Assembly (NCBI RefSeq): GCF_037113525.1
Contig: NZ_CP146963.1
Location: 2,232,001-2,296,000, forward strand
DNA from: Butyrivibrio fibrisolvens
GTDB lineage: Bacteria > Bacillota > Clostridia > Lachnospirales > Lachnospiraceae
Direction: 5' to 3'
Length of the DNA stretch: 64,000 nucleotides
A program made the position numbers and the translations under genes. Shown here piece by piece: positions 8,742 to 16,492 of the stretch; the first letter of the stretch is position 1; the number at the start of each line of letters is the position of its first letter. The notes beneath the pieces are model-generated. The model did not search any database. It was not told the origin of the DNA and was given only the letters and a program-made list of their open reading frames with translations.

Positions 8742-8765
8742 GGAGGTAGAGATACCTCCTTTTTT
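8742..8765 (+). terminator. Rho-independent terminator
   Basis: GGAGGTA and TACCTCC form a perfect 7-bp stem with a GAGA tetraloop, followed by six T. It ends the lipoprotein/chemoreceptor transcription unit. Confidence 0.85.
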
Positions 8766-8874
8766 GGTGTATTATTGATATGGCGACACTATATAAACGT
8801 AATACCAACAACATTAAAGGGTAAAGGTTTAGTATTCGCTGAGCGTTGATGATTTGTGTAGAAAGGATGATCCG

Positions 8875-10515
8875 ATGAGTAGAAAAGTAATAGCTTTGAT
8901 ACTGATGTCTACAATCACATGTTGTCTGCTTTCGGGTTGCAAAAGTGCTTCTTTGACTGTTTCTGATAAAAATGATGAAACAAAGTCCGAAAAAGATGCA
9001 GATGAGGAAGACGCTGAGAAATCTGAAGAAAAGTCTGAAGAAACATCTGAAAAAGAAGAGGAAGAAAAAGAAGAGGAAGAAAAAGAAACGGATGAAGCTC
9101 AGAGCACGGAAGGATATGACCTCTATAGTGCACTGTCAGGACAGGAGTTTGAGCTTTCTTCTGTGAACCCATATGATAGCAACTACAGGACATGGATAGA
9201 GTTTAAAGAAGATGGCTCTTTTAGCGGATCCTTCTTAAAAGACTACTATGTAGAATCGGAAGATGGCGAGGAAGATGGTGAAACAGATGGTTCTTTTACA
9301 GGTCAGCTTGGTAAGTGTACGCAGGTGGATCAGTATACCTGGACGGCTGACATAGAAGAGATTACATATGAAGTACCTGCAAATGCACCCTCGGAATATT
9401 CCAATGCCAGCGGTCTTGAAGGCTTTGAAAATGGCTCAACCGAAATGACTTTTTATCTTCCGGGCAAAGATATAGAGGAACTTCCGGATGATGTTAATAC
9501 ATGGCTCTTTGGTAATGACTTTGGAGCACTTGTTGGCTATGATATGGACTGGGTATCAGATGCTCCGCAGGATCTTCCGTTCTACGTAATTTCTACAGAT
9601 GATGGCTGCTTTTCGGGAAGAAATGTTTCTGGGAAAAATGAACTATACATCAAAAACAAAGCAAAGCTCCCTGGAATTATTAATCAGGAGCTTACAATAA
9701 ATTCTGATGGCACTTATACCTGCATTGACGCCGATGAAGATGGTAACATTAAATTCATTAATACCTGTTTTGAATATGATGGCTTTGATGTTGATGTAGA
9801 GGAATGTATCCAAAAGATATATGGCGATATTGACTACGAATATATCAACATATATGGCAATGGCGGCGAATATGACAATGATGAGTGGATATACAAGCCT
9901 GACTGGAAGTGGCTCAATGGTCTGAAGACCAAGATGGCAATATGGAGTTCCTATGACGGTGATAGCTATGTATCTTATCAGGCCAGATTTATAAGCCCGT
10001 ACATTGATGACGACAGGTATGTATTTGCATACGTAGTGGAAGTTCATAGTGCCAGTGAAGTTATAGATGCAGAGACTGCATACATGGCATTGGGATCACT
10101 TACTTTTTCCGGAAGGGAAGATGAGATTTCATGTGCCGGTGGAACAGACAAAGAACCATACACAGAGCTTTTGATATACTGCTTACGTGGGCAGGGACAA
10201 AGCCTTCTTGGCGATGAAGTTGAGTTTGTATTTGAGGATGATACTGACAAGATAGAAGAGTACGGCCTTGATCCTGATGATTTTTATAATGATTATCAGA
10301 TCGGTGGATACGATAGCGTTTATGACGAATATGAAATTTCATCGCAGTGCGTTATTTACGTCCAGTATGCACCGGATGGCATGCACAGATTCCTTACTAT
10401 CGAGGAATTTAATTCTTATGTACCTGAGTATGATATAGAGGGTGGCAGGCTTATGAATATAGTTCTTGATAAGGACGGAAAAGTAATACTGATCAAGGAA
10501 CCATATACACCATAA
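8875..10515 (+). CDS. hypothetical lipoprotein with charged linker
   Basis: The start at 8875 follows GAAAGGATG and gives MSRKVIALILMSTITCCLLS followed by the lipobox Cys (residue 22); an upstream start at 8854 would bury the signal. Residues about 30-75 are a Lys/Glu/Ser-rich linker. The remaining 470 residues are acidic, Tyr- and Gly-rich and look extracellular, with repeated Asp-Gly turns such as EDGSFSGSF. I do not recognise the family. It is followed by a second lipoprotein gene with a nearly identical signal sequence, so the two were probably co-duplicated or share an exported function. Confidence 0.75.
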   Translation: MSRKVIALILMSTITCCLLSGCKSASLTVSDKNDETKSEKDADEEDAEKSEEKSEETSEKEEEEKEEEEKETDEAQSTEGYDLYSALSGQEFELSSVNPYDSNYRTWIEFKEDGSFSGSFLKDYYVESEDGEEDGETDGSFTGQLGKCTQVDQYTWTADIEEITYEVPANAPSEYSNASGLEGFENGSTEMTFYLPGKDIEELPDDVNTWLFGNDFGALVGYDMDWVSDAPQDLPFYVISTDDGCFSGRNVSGKNELYIKNKAKLPGIINQELTINSDGTYTCIDADEDGNIKFINTCFEYDGFDVDVEECIQKIYGDIDYEYINIYGNGGEYDNDEWIYKPDWKWLNGLKTKMAIWSSYDGDSYVSYQARFISPYIDDDRYVFAYVVEVHSASEVIDAETAYMALGSLTFSGREDEISCAGGTDKEPYTELLIYCLRGQGQSLLGDEVEFVFEDDTDKIEEYGLDPDDFYNDYQIGGYDSVYDEYEISSQCVIYVQYAPDGMHRFLTIEEFNSYVPEYDIEGGRLMNIVLDKDGKVILIKEPYTP

Positions 10516-10533
10516 GTGTTGAAAGGATATTCT

Positions 10534-12534
10534 ATGAGTAGAAAATTAATAGCTTTGATTCTGATGTCTACAATCACATGCTCTATGCTTTCTGGATGTG
10601 GAAGTATGATCAATGTTGGAGCTAAGGAAGCCCCCGATGAGAACAGTGTATCCGTGGATGAACCAGAAGTTCCTAAGGATAGCGGTATATCTGAGGACGC
10701 GTCAGAAGCTTCTTCTGAAAATACTGAATCTGAAATTGCAGAATCTGAAACCACAGAAGATCCGCTTAAGGGATTAGTAGAAGATGACATCCTTGATATA
10801 TTCCGTGCTTCTAACCCTGTAGGATCAAGTGTGGTCTATGACGAAGGCGTAAATTTTGGAAGCTGGGTTCAAGACCGCCTGGAAAACGACATCGATGAAG
10901 ATATTCAAGAAGAAGGCGAAGAGATAGGGCGCGCTCATGAGTTCTGGTTTGGAACAGATGTTGGCAATAACTTTGAGAGCAATTTCCCAATAATATATGG
11001 AACTTACTATGCGCTAAAGGATTATTACGAATCCGGCAGATATAGAAGTGAAGATTTTTACAATAAGGTTTTGGAAGAAGTTGAGTATTTTTGCGGCGGC
11101 GATGATAACAATATCAAGGATATGTGTTACGATCTGAGAGAATTCGTTACAGACTGCAATAATGCGATCCGCGTTCTGGAAGGCATTGAAGTATTAGATG
11201 CGGATGTAGATCCATACTATGGGGTACTTCTTCGTTACAAAGAGGCACAGGATAAAGGATTATCGCAAGATGAGCTTGATGCGATAGGATTTAAAACCGC
11301 GCTCATCGATCATGGCTGGCCGAATGGAACTAATAATGACGAGGTCAGATATCATTACTATGATATAGGCGATGATAACTGGATCGATTTGATAATAACT
11401 TATTATGGTGCGATCGTTGATATATATTCACACGATGGGGATGCAGTGTACTCTTATGGCGCGCCGTACAGAGGCATTGCAGAGCTTTATCCTGACGGGA
11501 CGATCTGTGAGACAATATCTATGGGAGTTAGCGGCTCTGCCACAAACTGGCTAAGATATGATGTAAGTTCGGGTAAGTTCATTCTTGTAGATGGACAGTT
11601 AACTCCCACGGATGATCCGGTAGTTCTTCCTGAGGGAAAAAAGATTTCTGATGTTGGCAAAAATACGGCATCTTATGAAAATGCAGAAATAGCTGCATAT
11701 GCTTATTTTCTTTCTGACTACATGGAGCATCCTGCAATGTCCGAAGAGTTATCAGAAGATTTTGGAGAAGAGGATAAGCCTGAAAGCGAAGAAGACGTCA
11801 TTTTTTCACTGATATATATAGACGATGATGACATTCCGGAACTTACTGTGGCTAATGGAACTGCTCCATGGAATGCTGTTCATGTGTTCACTTATAAGGA
11901 TGGCGAAGTCGTAGAAGCCGGTGAATACTCGATGTATGGAAGGGCGTATTATACTCCTAAAAAAGGGCAGATTCTTCCTATGTATTACATACCGGTTGCC
12001 GATGCAGAAATAATGGTTTATGGAAGCGATGAGACTATACCTTTTGATCTTGACAGAGATGCTAATAATTTTATTTCCACGGATGAGTACAACGGCATGT
12101 CTCTTGCTGATGTAAAAGACATGGAAGATGAGCTGATACGGATGAAAAAGACTGCACCGCTTGGCATTACTCCGCTTGGCGCACTGATAATTGACGATTC
12201 CTATCTTAAAGAAAGTGAACTTCTCATAGAGGGAAAACAAGCTGATAAGATTCCGGGGATCTGGTATCTCGTGACTGAAGATGTTGATGCTCCTACCTGG
12301 ATAGAGTTTGATACTAATGGGACATTCACCACTCACTATAACGAAGCCGGAGGTGAAATATCAGGATATATCGAGTATGAGCAGGAGTCATCTCTTTTAG
12401 AGGACGGCGGGATATACTATTTGTATAAATTTGACGGCACACGTTATGACTCATTTGAAATAGGCCCTGATGATGATAATGTTTGTATGATGAACTTCTT
12501 TGGAAGGGTTTATTATAAATTCCAGGAAGACTGA
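10534..12534 (+). CDS. hypothetical lipoprotein, shares signal region with upstream gene
   Basis: Start at 10534 behind GAAAGGA, giving a 666-residue protein beginning MSRKLIALILMSTITCSMLS before the lipobox Cys. After an acidic Ser/Glu linker (about 30-80) come about 580 residues rich in Asp, Glu and Tyr. DDIPELTVANG near residue 435 resembles the segments seen in calcium-binding or FG-GAP-like surface proteins, but I cannot assign a family. The C-terminal part (TWIEFDTNGTFTTHYNEAGG) echoes TWIEFKEDGSFSGSF at the start of the neighbour's mature domain. The two proteins therefore share a small module besides the signal. Location: outer face of the membrane. Confidence 0.75.
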   Translation: MSRKLIALILMSTITCSMLSGCGSMINVGAKEAPDENSVSVDEPEVPKDSGISEDASEASSENTESEIAESETTEDPLKGLVEDDILDIFRASNPVGSSVVYDEGVNFGSWVQDRLENDIDEDIQEEGEEIGRAHEFWFGTDVGNNFESNFPIIYGTYYALKDYYESGRYRSEDFYNKVLEEVEYFCGGDDNNIKDMCYDLREFVTDCNNAIRVLEGIEVLDADVDPYYGVLLRYKEAQDKGLSQDELDAIGFKTALIDHGWPNGTNNDEVRYHYYDIGDDNWIDLIITYYGAIVDIYSHDGDAVYSYGAPYRGIAELYPDGTICETISMGVSGSATNWLRYDVSSGKFILVDGQLTPTDDPVVLPEGKKISDVGKNTASYENAEIAAYAYFLSDYMEHPAMSEELSEDFGEEDKPESEEDVIFSLIYIDDDDIPELTVANGTAPWNAVHVFTYKDGEVVEAGEYSMYGRAYYTPKKGQILPMYYIPVADAEIMVYGSDETIPFDLDRDANNFISTDEYNGMSLADVKDMEDELIRMKKTAPLGITPLGALIIDDSYLKESELLIEGKQADKIPGIWYLVTEDVDAPTWIEFDTNGTFTTHYNEAGGEISGYIEYEQESSLLEDGGIYYLYKFDGTRYDSFEIGPDDDNVCMMNFFGRVYYKFQED

Positions 12535-12610
12535 TATTACAGCATATGAGGTTGAACAGATTCGTAAATAAGAGGTTTTGAATCATACTAAAAAAATATT
12601 AAAATTTTTT

Positions 12611-12640
12611 ATAGAATCACTCTTGTGGTTCTATTTTTTT
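12611..12640 (+). terminator. Rho-independent terminator
   Basis: ATAGAATCAC pairs with GTGGTTCTAT (one G-U) around TCTT, followed by a T run; it ends the two-lipoprotein unit. Further on, 12706-12734 forms another hairpin (CAGGTGTTAAAA with TTTTAACCCCTG, one mismatch) in the leader of the next gene. Confidence 0.8.
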
Positions 12641-12769
12641 AAATATAAAATGTTATTATAAATATAAGGGTTAATTATGGGATGGCAATAATTCGAAAAA
12701 TGATGCAGGTGTTAAAAGTAGTTTTTAACCCCTGTTTCATAATTATAAAAACTAAAACAGGAGAGTGTA

Positions 12770-13414
12770 ATGCTAGATAAAATCGACGTCTTAACCCATA
12801 GCAGTATCAAGATCAGGAGTGACTTTGCAACTGTTTATGTTGATCCTTTTAATATCAAAGAGGAAGCACATGATGCTGATTATGTGTTTGTAACTCACGA
12901 TCACTATGATCATTTTTCCCCAAAAGATATCAGGAAAATTATAAAGGATACTACAATTATTGTTTGCCCTTATAAGATGTTTGAAGACGCTAGAGAATTC
13001 GAGCGTGAAGTAAAAGAAATCGTGGCAGTTAAGCCGTCCGAGTCTTACGAGCTTGATAGCCTTGAAGTTGAAACTGTACCTGCCTATAACACCATCAAAC
13101 CCTTTCATCCAAAACGTGCTGAATGGGTGGGATATATTCTGAAACTCGATGGTAAGCGAATCTACATCGCAGGCGATACCGGACTTACCAAGGAATCCAA
13201 AACCGTTAAATGCGATATAGCCCTTGTCCCAATCGGCGGAACATATACAATGGATGCAAAAAGAGCTGCGGAGCTTATAAACATCATAAAGCCTGAGGCA
13301 GCTATTCCTACTCACTATGGAGCTATCGTTGGAAAGCCTGCTGATGCCAAAACATTCGCAGCCAATGTCCAGGCACCTGTTCAGGTGGTAGAGAAGATCC
13401 AGTATTATAAATAA
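12770..13414 (+). CDS. metallo-beta-lactamase-fold hydrolase, UlaG-like
   Basis: The 214 residues contain the metal-binding motif VFVTHDHYDHFSP (about residues 42-54), the AGDTGLTKESK segment (about 130) that supplies the bridging Asp, and PTHYGAIVG near 182 with the last His. The short length and HSSIKIRS start are typical of the UlaG/YtnP-like lactonase-related group often annotated as MBL-fold metal-dependent hydrolases. Substrate unknown. The gene stands alone with RBS AGGAGAG and no obvious operon partner. Confidence 0.85.
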   Translation: MLDKIDVLTHSSIKIRSDFATVYVDPFNIKEEAHDADYVFVTHDHYDHFSPKDIRKIIKDTTIIVCPYKMFEDAREFEREVKEIVAVKPSESYELDSLEVETVPAYNTIKPFHPKRAEWVGYILKLDGKRIYIAGDTGLTKESKTVKCDIALVPIGGTYTMDAKRAAELINIIKPEAAIPTHYGAIVGKPADAKTFAANVQAPVQVVEKIQYYK

Positions 13415-13440
13415 ACATTCCTCCAGAATGTATTATCTAA

Positions 13441-13493
13441 AAATATACGCTATAGATGTATTATTGACAAATATACATATATAGCGTATATTT
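13441..13493 (+). promoter_or_regulatory. sigma-A-type promoter embedded in an inverted repeat (satD promoter)
   Basis: TTGACA (13464-13469), a 17-base spacer and TATATT (13487-13492) make a near-consensus promoter. The -10 region lies in the right arm of an inverted repeat, AAATATACGCTATA (13441-13454) with TATAGCGTATATTT (13480-13493), and the -35 box is in its loop. The repeat is a good operator candidate. The downstream SatD protein has a C-terminal helix-turn-helix and could autoregulate (inference). Confidence 0.7.
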
Positions 13494-13527
13494 TATATTG
13501 TAAACGATATTACGTAGAATGAGGAGG

Positions 13528-13614
13528 GGAGTTAATCAAAGATTAACTCCAAAAGTGGCATCGCAAGCTCTGCCACTTCAACCATTAGCCGCTCGCGCTG
13601 CTCGCAACATGAGG
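13528..13614 (+). repeat. composite 5'-leader repeat, copy 1
   Basis: A perfect 10-bp hairpin with AAA loop (GGAGTTAATC/GATTAACTCC, 13528-13550) is followed by a GTGGCA/TGCCAC hairpin (13555-13576). Then comes AACCATTAG and a GC-rich segment ending CTCGCAACATGAGGTT, whose GAGGT is the ribosome site for the next gene. The same order occurs at 26515-26598. Confidence 0.7.
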
Positions 13615-13621
13615 TTTGTTT

Positions 13622-14281
13622 ATGAAATACATAGCAATCATAGGTGACATCCGCTATTCTAAGCAGATATCTAACAGAGGTGCAATTCAATCAAAACTTA
13701 ATAAAGTGCTTAAATCCATAAACGATAATTACAAAGAAGATATAGCTGCCAACTTTCTGATAACGCTTGGAGATGAATTTCAGGGCCTTCTTACAAGTAC
13801 AGAGCACCTTCTGGAGATCATCAGATATATCCAGATGAGCATGTATCCTGTAGAGATAAGGTTCGGCCTAGGATGCGGCAAGATAACCACCAAGATCAAT
13901 AAAGAAGCTGCTATAGGCGCTGACGGTCCTGCTTTCTATGCAGCAAGAAACATGATAGAACAGCTAAAACATGAAGAAAAAAAGCTAAAGCAGCAGGCAT
14001 CAGATGTAAAGCTCTCGGTATATGAAAAAGACGATACTCTTCAGGTAGAACAGCTCAATACCTTTTTCAGAGTAAATAAACTTTTGGAAAACAAGTGGTC
14101 TACCGAGCAAAGAAATACAATAATGGAAATGAAGTACCATAAAGGAAGCCAGGAAGAAATTGCCAGAAGACTTGATACCACACAGGCAACCGTGGCAAGA
14201 AGACTTGTTGCGGGAAGTTATCTAACATACGAAGAAGTTGAAAGAGTAATCAATCTTACACTTGGGAATATAAAACTATGA
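13622..14281 (+). CDS. SatD family protein
   Basis: The 219 residues begin MKYIAIIGDIRYSKQI and contain LITLGDEFQGLL (about 55-66) and IRFGLGCGKITT, the nucleotide-cyclase-like core of the SatD family. The C-terminus carries a helix-turn-helix (SQEEIARRLDTTQATVARRL, about 180-199). I chose the ATG at 13622, 8 bases behind GAGGT. The gene overlaps the following DUF3307 gene by four bases (ATGA). SatD with a DUF3307 membrane protein is a recurring pair of uncertain function. I infer DNA binding plus ligand sensing, with the membrane protein as output. Confidence 0.85.
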   Translation: MKYIAIIGDIRYSKQISNRGAIQSKLNKVLKSINDNYKEDIAANFLITLGDEFQGLLTSTEHLLEIIRYIQMSMYPVEIRFGLGCGKITTKINKEAAIGADGPAFYAARNMIEQLKHEEKKLKQQASDVKLSVYEKDDTLQVEQLNTFFRVNKLLENKWSTEQRNTIMEMKYHKGSQEEIARRLDTTQATVARRLVAGSYLTYEEVERVINLTLGNIKL

Positions 14282-15021
14282 CTAAATATATACTTTTTCT
14301 ATTAATTGGACATGTACTAGGCGATTTTTATTTTCAGACACAAAAGATATCTTCAAAAAAGGCAAAATACTATAAATGGGTCATCATCCATTCATTGGAA
14401 TATCTGGCAACTATGCTGGCTATGGCAGTGATAGTATTTCACGTCGAAGCCATTATCATGGCTACATGTGCAGGAATAGTTCATTTCCTTATCGACACAG
14501 CCAAGTTTATATTTGTCAAAAAGACAAAGACCAAAAGGCAGTGGAATGTTTTCTGCCTGGATCAGATACTGCATGTAGTGAGCATTATTACTATGTGTTA
14601 TTTCTTTGATAGATTCAGTTTGCAGATGAACACTACATTTGTAGATGCTGCAATTGCATCATGCGGCCTGGACAGCATCGTTACGCTGAAATGGATTCTT
14701 TCAGTGCTCCTGATCCTTAATCCTTCAAATATCATGATCCAGATGTTCCTTTCAGAATTCAAACCCATCGAAAGCCGCGGCCAGGACATCATAAACAGAG
14801 AGAAAAACGCCGGAAGAATGGTCGGCTCTTTAGAAAGGATCATAATGCTGATCCTCCTATTCAACCAGCAATACTCAGCCCTCGGCCTTGTTCTTACTGC
14901 TAAATCTATAACAAGATATAATAAGATAACAGAAGATAAGGCCTTCGCAGAATACTACCTTCTTGGAACACTTTTAAGCGTTCTGGTAGTACTGGTGATC
15001 GGACATTTGGTTCTTATATAG
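14278..15021 (+). CDS. DUF3307 family integral membrane protein
   Basis: The 247 residues have about six hydrophobic segments. The N-terminal LLIGHVLGDFYFQTQKIS, with His, Asp and Gln in the first helix, is the DUF3307 signature, followed by WVIIHSLEY with another polar helix. It overlaps the end of satD by four bases and is certainly co-transcribed with it. The conserved polar residues inside membrane helices suggest catalysis or transport rather than an anchor, but no reaction is established. Confidence 0.85.
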   Translation: MTKYILFLLIGHVLGDFYFQTQKISSKKAKYYKWVIIHSLEYLATMLAMAVIVFHVEAIIMATCAGIVHFLIDTAKFIFVKKTKTKRQWNVFCLDQILHVVSIITMCYFFDRFSLQMNTTFVDAAIASCGLDSIVTLKWILSVLLILNPSNIMIQMFLSEFKPIESRGQDIINREKNAGRMVGSLERIIMLILLFNQQYSALGLVLTAKSITRYNKITEDKAFAEYYLLGTLLSVLVVLVIGHLVLI

Positions 15022-15030
15022 AGAAACATA

Positions 15031-15139
15031 AGAGTTCTTTGTAGAGCTACGATTTTTGAATATGTAGTAATTACGTTCTGTAATCTTACTTAGAATTGTA
15101 TTTATGTAATTCTAAGGATGTACTAGATACATCCTATAA
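15031..15139. repeat. intergenic stem-loop cluster related to 28750-28884
   Basis: Three hairpins follow one another: one around TAATTACGTTCTGTAAT, TAGAATTG/TAATTCTA (15091-15114) and AGGATGTA/TACATCCT (15115-15135). The 24 bases at 15107-15130 match 28816-28839 at 21 positions, and AGAGTTCTTTGT occurs in both, so the two regions belong to one dispersed repeat. Confidence 0.5.
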
Positions 15140-15181
15140 TCTTCAGGCATTGTGATCCGCATGATAAGGGAGCGTTGGCGT

Positions 15182-15730
15182 ATGGAGAAGATCAGACTTG
15201 GACAGATGTTTTTGATCTTATGCTGTATGATGTATCTAATATGGTGGCTTAAATCCTATCACCCCACCAAAGGCGATAACCACTATACCGGAACCAGCGG
15301 AATCATGCTTATAATAACCTCCCTGTTCGGTCTATTCGGTGCAGGCTTCGGCATGTCCGGAGTCCTTGACCTTTCTCCAGTAAACGGATTCATATCCGGC
15401 TACGTGATAATCGCCGCCGGAATTATCACATACCCTGTTTTATTCGTAATATTCCAATTCATCTTGAAAAGAGACACTACAACTGAGCTCTTTCTAATAG
15501 TCGGCTGGATAATGTTTGAAACAGCCGTTATAAACATTGCTTACGCTTTAGAAATAGTATCTATCCAAATAGTAATCATTTACATGGTTCTAGTCTTTGC
15601 CGCCGCAATCTCTAGTCTCTATTTCTATCTTCAATATTTCAAGGTTTCTCCTATAAGAGGCTATGTCTACGGTGCAATCCCCCTTATAACAGAAGCAGTA
15701 TGTATGGCAATATACAACCTTATTACATAA
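15182..15730 (+). CDS. hypothetical integral membrane protein
   Basis: Start at 15182, eight bases behind AAGGGAGCG, giving 182 residues with about six hydrophobic helices (about residues 6-24, 40-60, 68-92, 100-122, 126-150, 158-180). It has no signature I recognise. It stands alone between the stem-loop cluster and palindrome copy A. Confidence 0.6.
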   Translation: MEKIRLGQMFLILCCMMYLIWWLKSYHPTKGDNHYTGTSGIMLIITSLFGLFGAGFGMSGVLDLSPVNGFISGYVIIAAGIITYPVLFVIFQFILKRDTTTELFLIVGWIMFETAVINIAYALEIVSIQIVIIYMVLVFAAAISSLYFYLQYFKVSPIRGYVYGAIPLITEAVCMAIYNLIT

Positions 15731-15828
15731 GACGTATGCGTGACAAAATATAAAATTATTACAGAAGGCTATGAAGCATTTGGGCTCATAGTCTTTTCAA
15801 TTTACGTCAACTTCTAGCCTGCTTTATC

Positions 15829-16100
15829 CATAAAAAATGTATAGCTTGCGGAAAATTCCGGAGGGCGGGCAGTTAATAAAGGATTTGGGAGCCTTTGAAA
15901 GTTTTTGTTACATTCAAGAGCTTGATAGATGGATTTATATATTCCCGTTTGGGATTCACATGTCCCCGCGAAGCGAGTTTGAATCCCGGAATATATAAAT
16001 TCAGATATCATGCCTTGAATGTAAAAAACTTTCATGGTCCCCAAATCCTTTATTAACTGCCCACCCTCCGGAATTTTGTATACCAATACCATTTTTTATG
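15829..16100. repeat. large palindromic repeat, copy A
   Basis: The core at 15852-16077 is a 226-bp near-perfect inverted repeat bounded by AAAATTCCGG and CCGGAATTTT; an outer helix pairs CATAAAAAATG with CATTTTTTATG. The central hairpin is GGGATTCA...TGAATCCC with loop CATGTCCCCGCGAAGCGAGT. Asymmetric conserved segments are TTCAAGAGCTTGATAGATGG on the left and TATCATGCCTTGAA on the right. It directly precedes the B12 riboswitch. No protein-coding sense was found. Confidence 0.9.
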
Positions 16101-16126
16101 ATATTATATATGCGTAAATTGAATAA

Positions 16127-16325
16127 GACGGAAGGTGCTTGTGGGCCTCGATGCTGCACAAGTGAAAAGGGAAGCAGGTGTGAATCCTGCACGATCTCGT
16201 CACCGTATTTCAAGAGTTTCCTTCATATGCCACTGGATGATCCGGGAAGGCGAAGGAAGCGCTAAAGAATTGATAAGCCGGGAGACCTGCCTGTCGTCGT
16301 ACATGGGTAACCAAGTCACGAGGAA
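16127..16325 (+). ncRNA. cobalamin (AdoCbl) riboswitch
   Basis: The conserved core elements are present in order: AAAAGGGAAGCAGGTGTGAA (16165-16184), ATCCTGCACG, TGCCACTGG (16228), GGGAAGGCGAAGGAAGCG (16243) and the B12 box GCCGGGAGACCTGCCTG (16277-16293). It precedes the exported CbiK gene and the cobalamin genes, and would repress them when coenzyme B12 is abundant. Boundaries are approximate. Confidence 0.93.
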
Positions 16326-16344
16326 TTGACTGTACGAAGCATAT

Positions 16345-16373
16345 AAGTAAATGCTATTTCGCATTTACTTTTT
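16345..16373 (+). terminator. riboswitch expression-platform terminator
   Basis: AAGTAAATGC and GCATTTACTT form a perfect 10-bp stem with loop TATTTC, followed by T residues, just behind the B12 riboswitch. This is the likely B12-dependent terminator. Confidence 0.75.
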
Positions 16374-16390
16374 AAGCTGTGCAAAAATGT

Positions 16391-16418
16391 CTTCGCGATC
16401 CTTGCGAAGGCTTTTTTT
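16391..16418 (+). terminator. second terminator in the B12 leader
   Basis: CTTCGC/GCGAAG with a 7-base loop, then GCTTTTTTT. Two terminators in series before the cbiK Shine-Dalgarno would tighten repression. Confidence 0.65.
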
Positions 16419-16492
16419 ATTCTGTGGAAAAATCTTTTTCCTAATGTGATTGGCGACGCATGTAAGTAGATTCAAAGAAGGAGAAAAGTATT

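Noticed and set aside
15829..16100. Insertion-sequence ends or a short coding element in the palindrome
   Set aside because: No transposase frame fits inside, and the frames found are palindrome read-outs without ribosome sites. Similar structures recur without coding potential.
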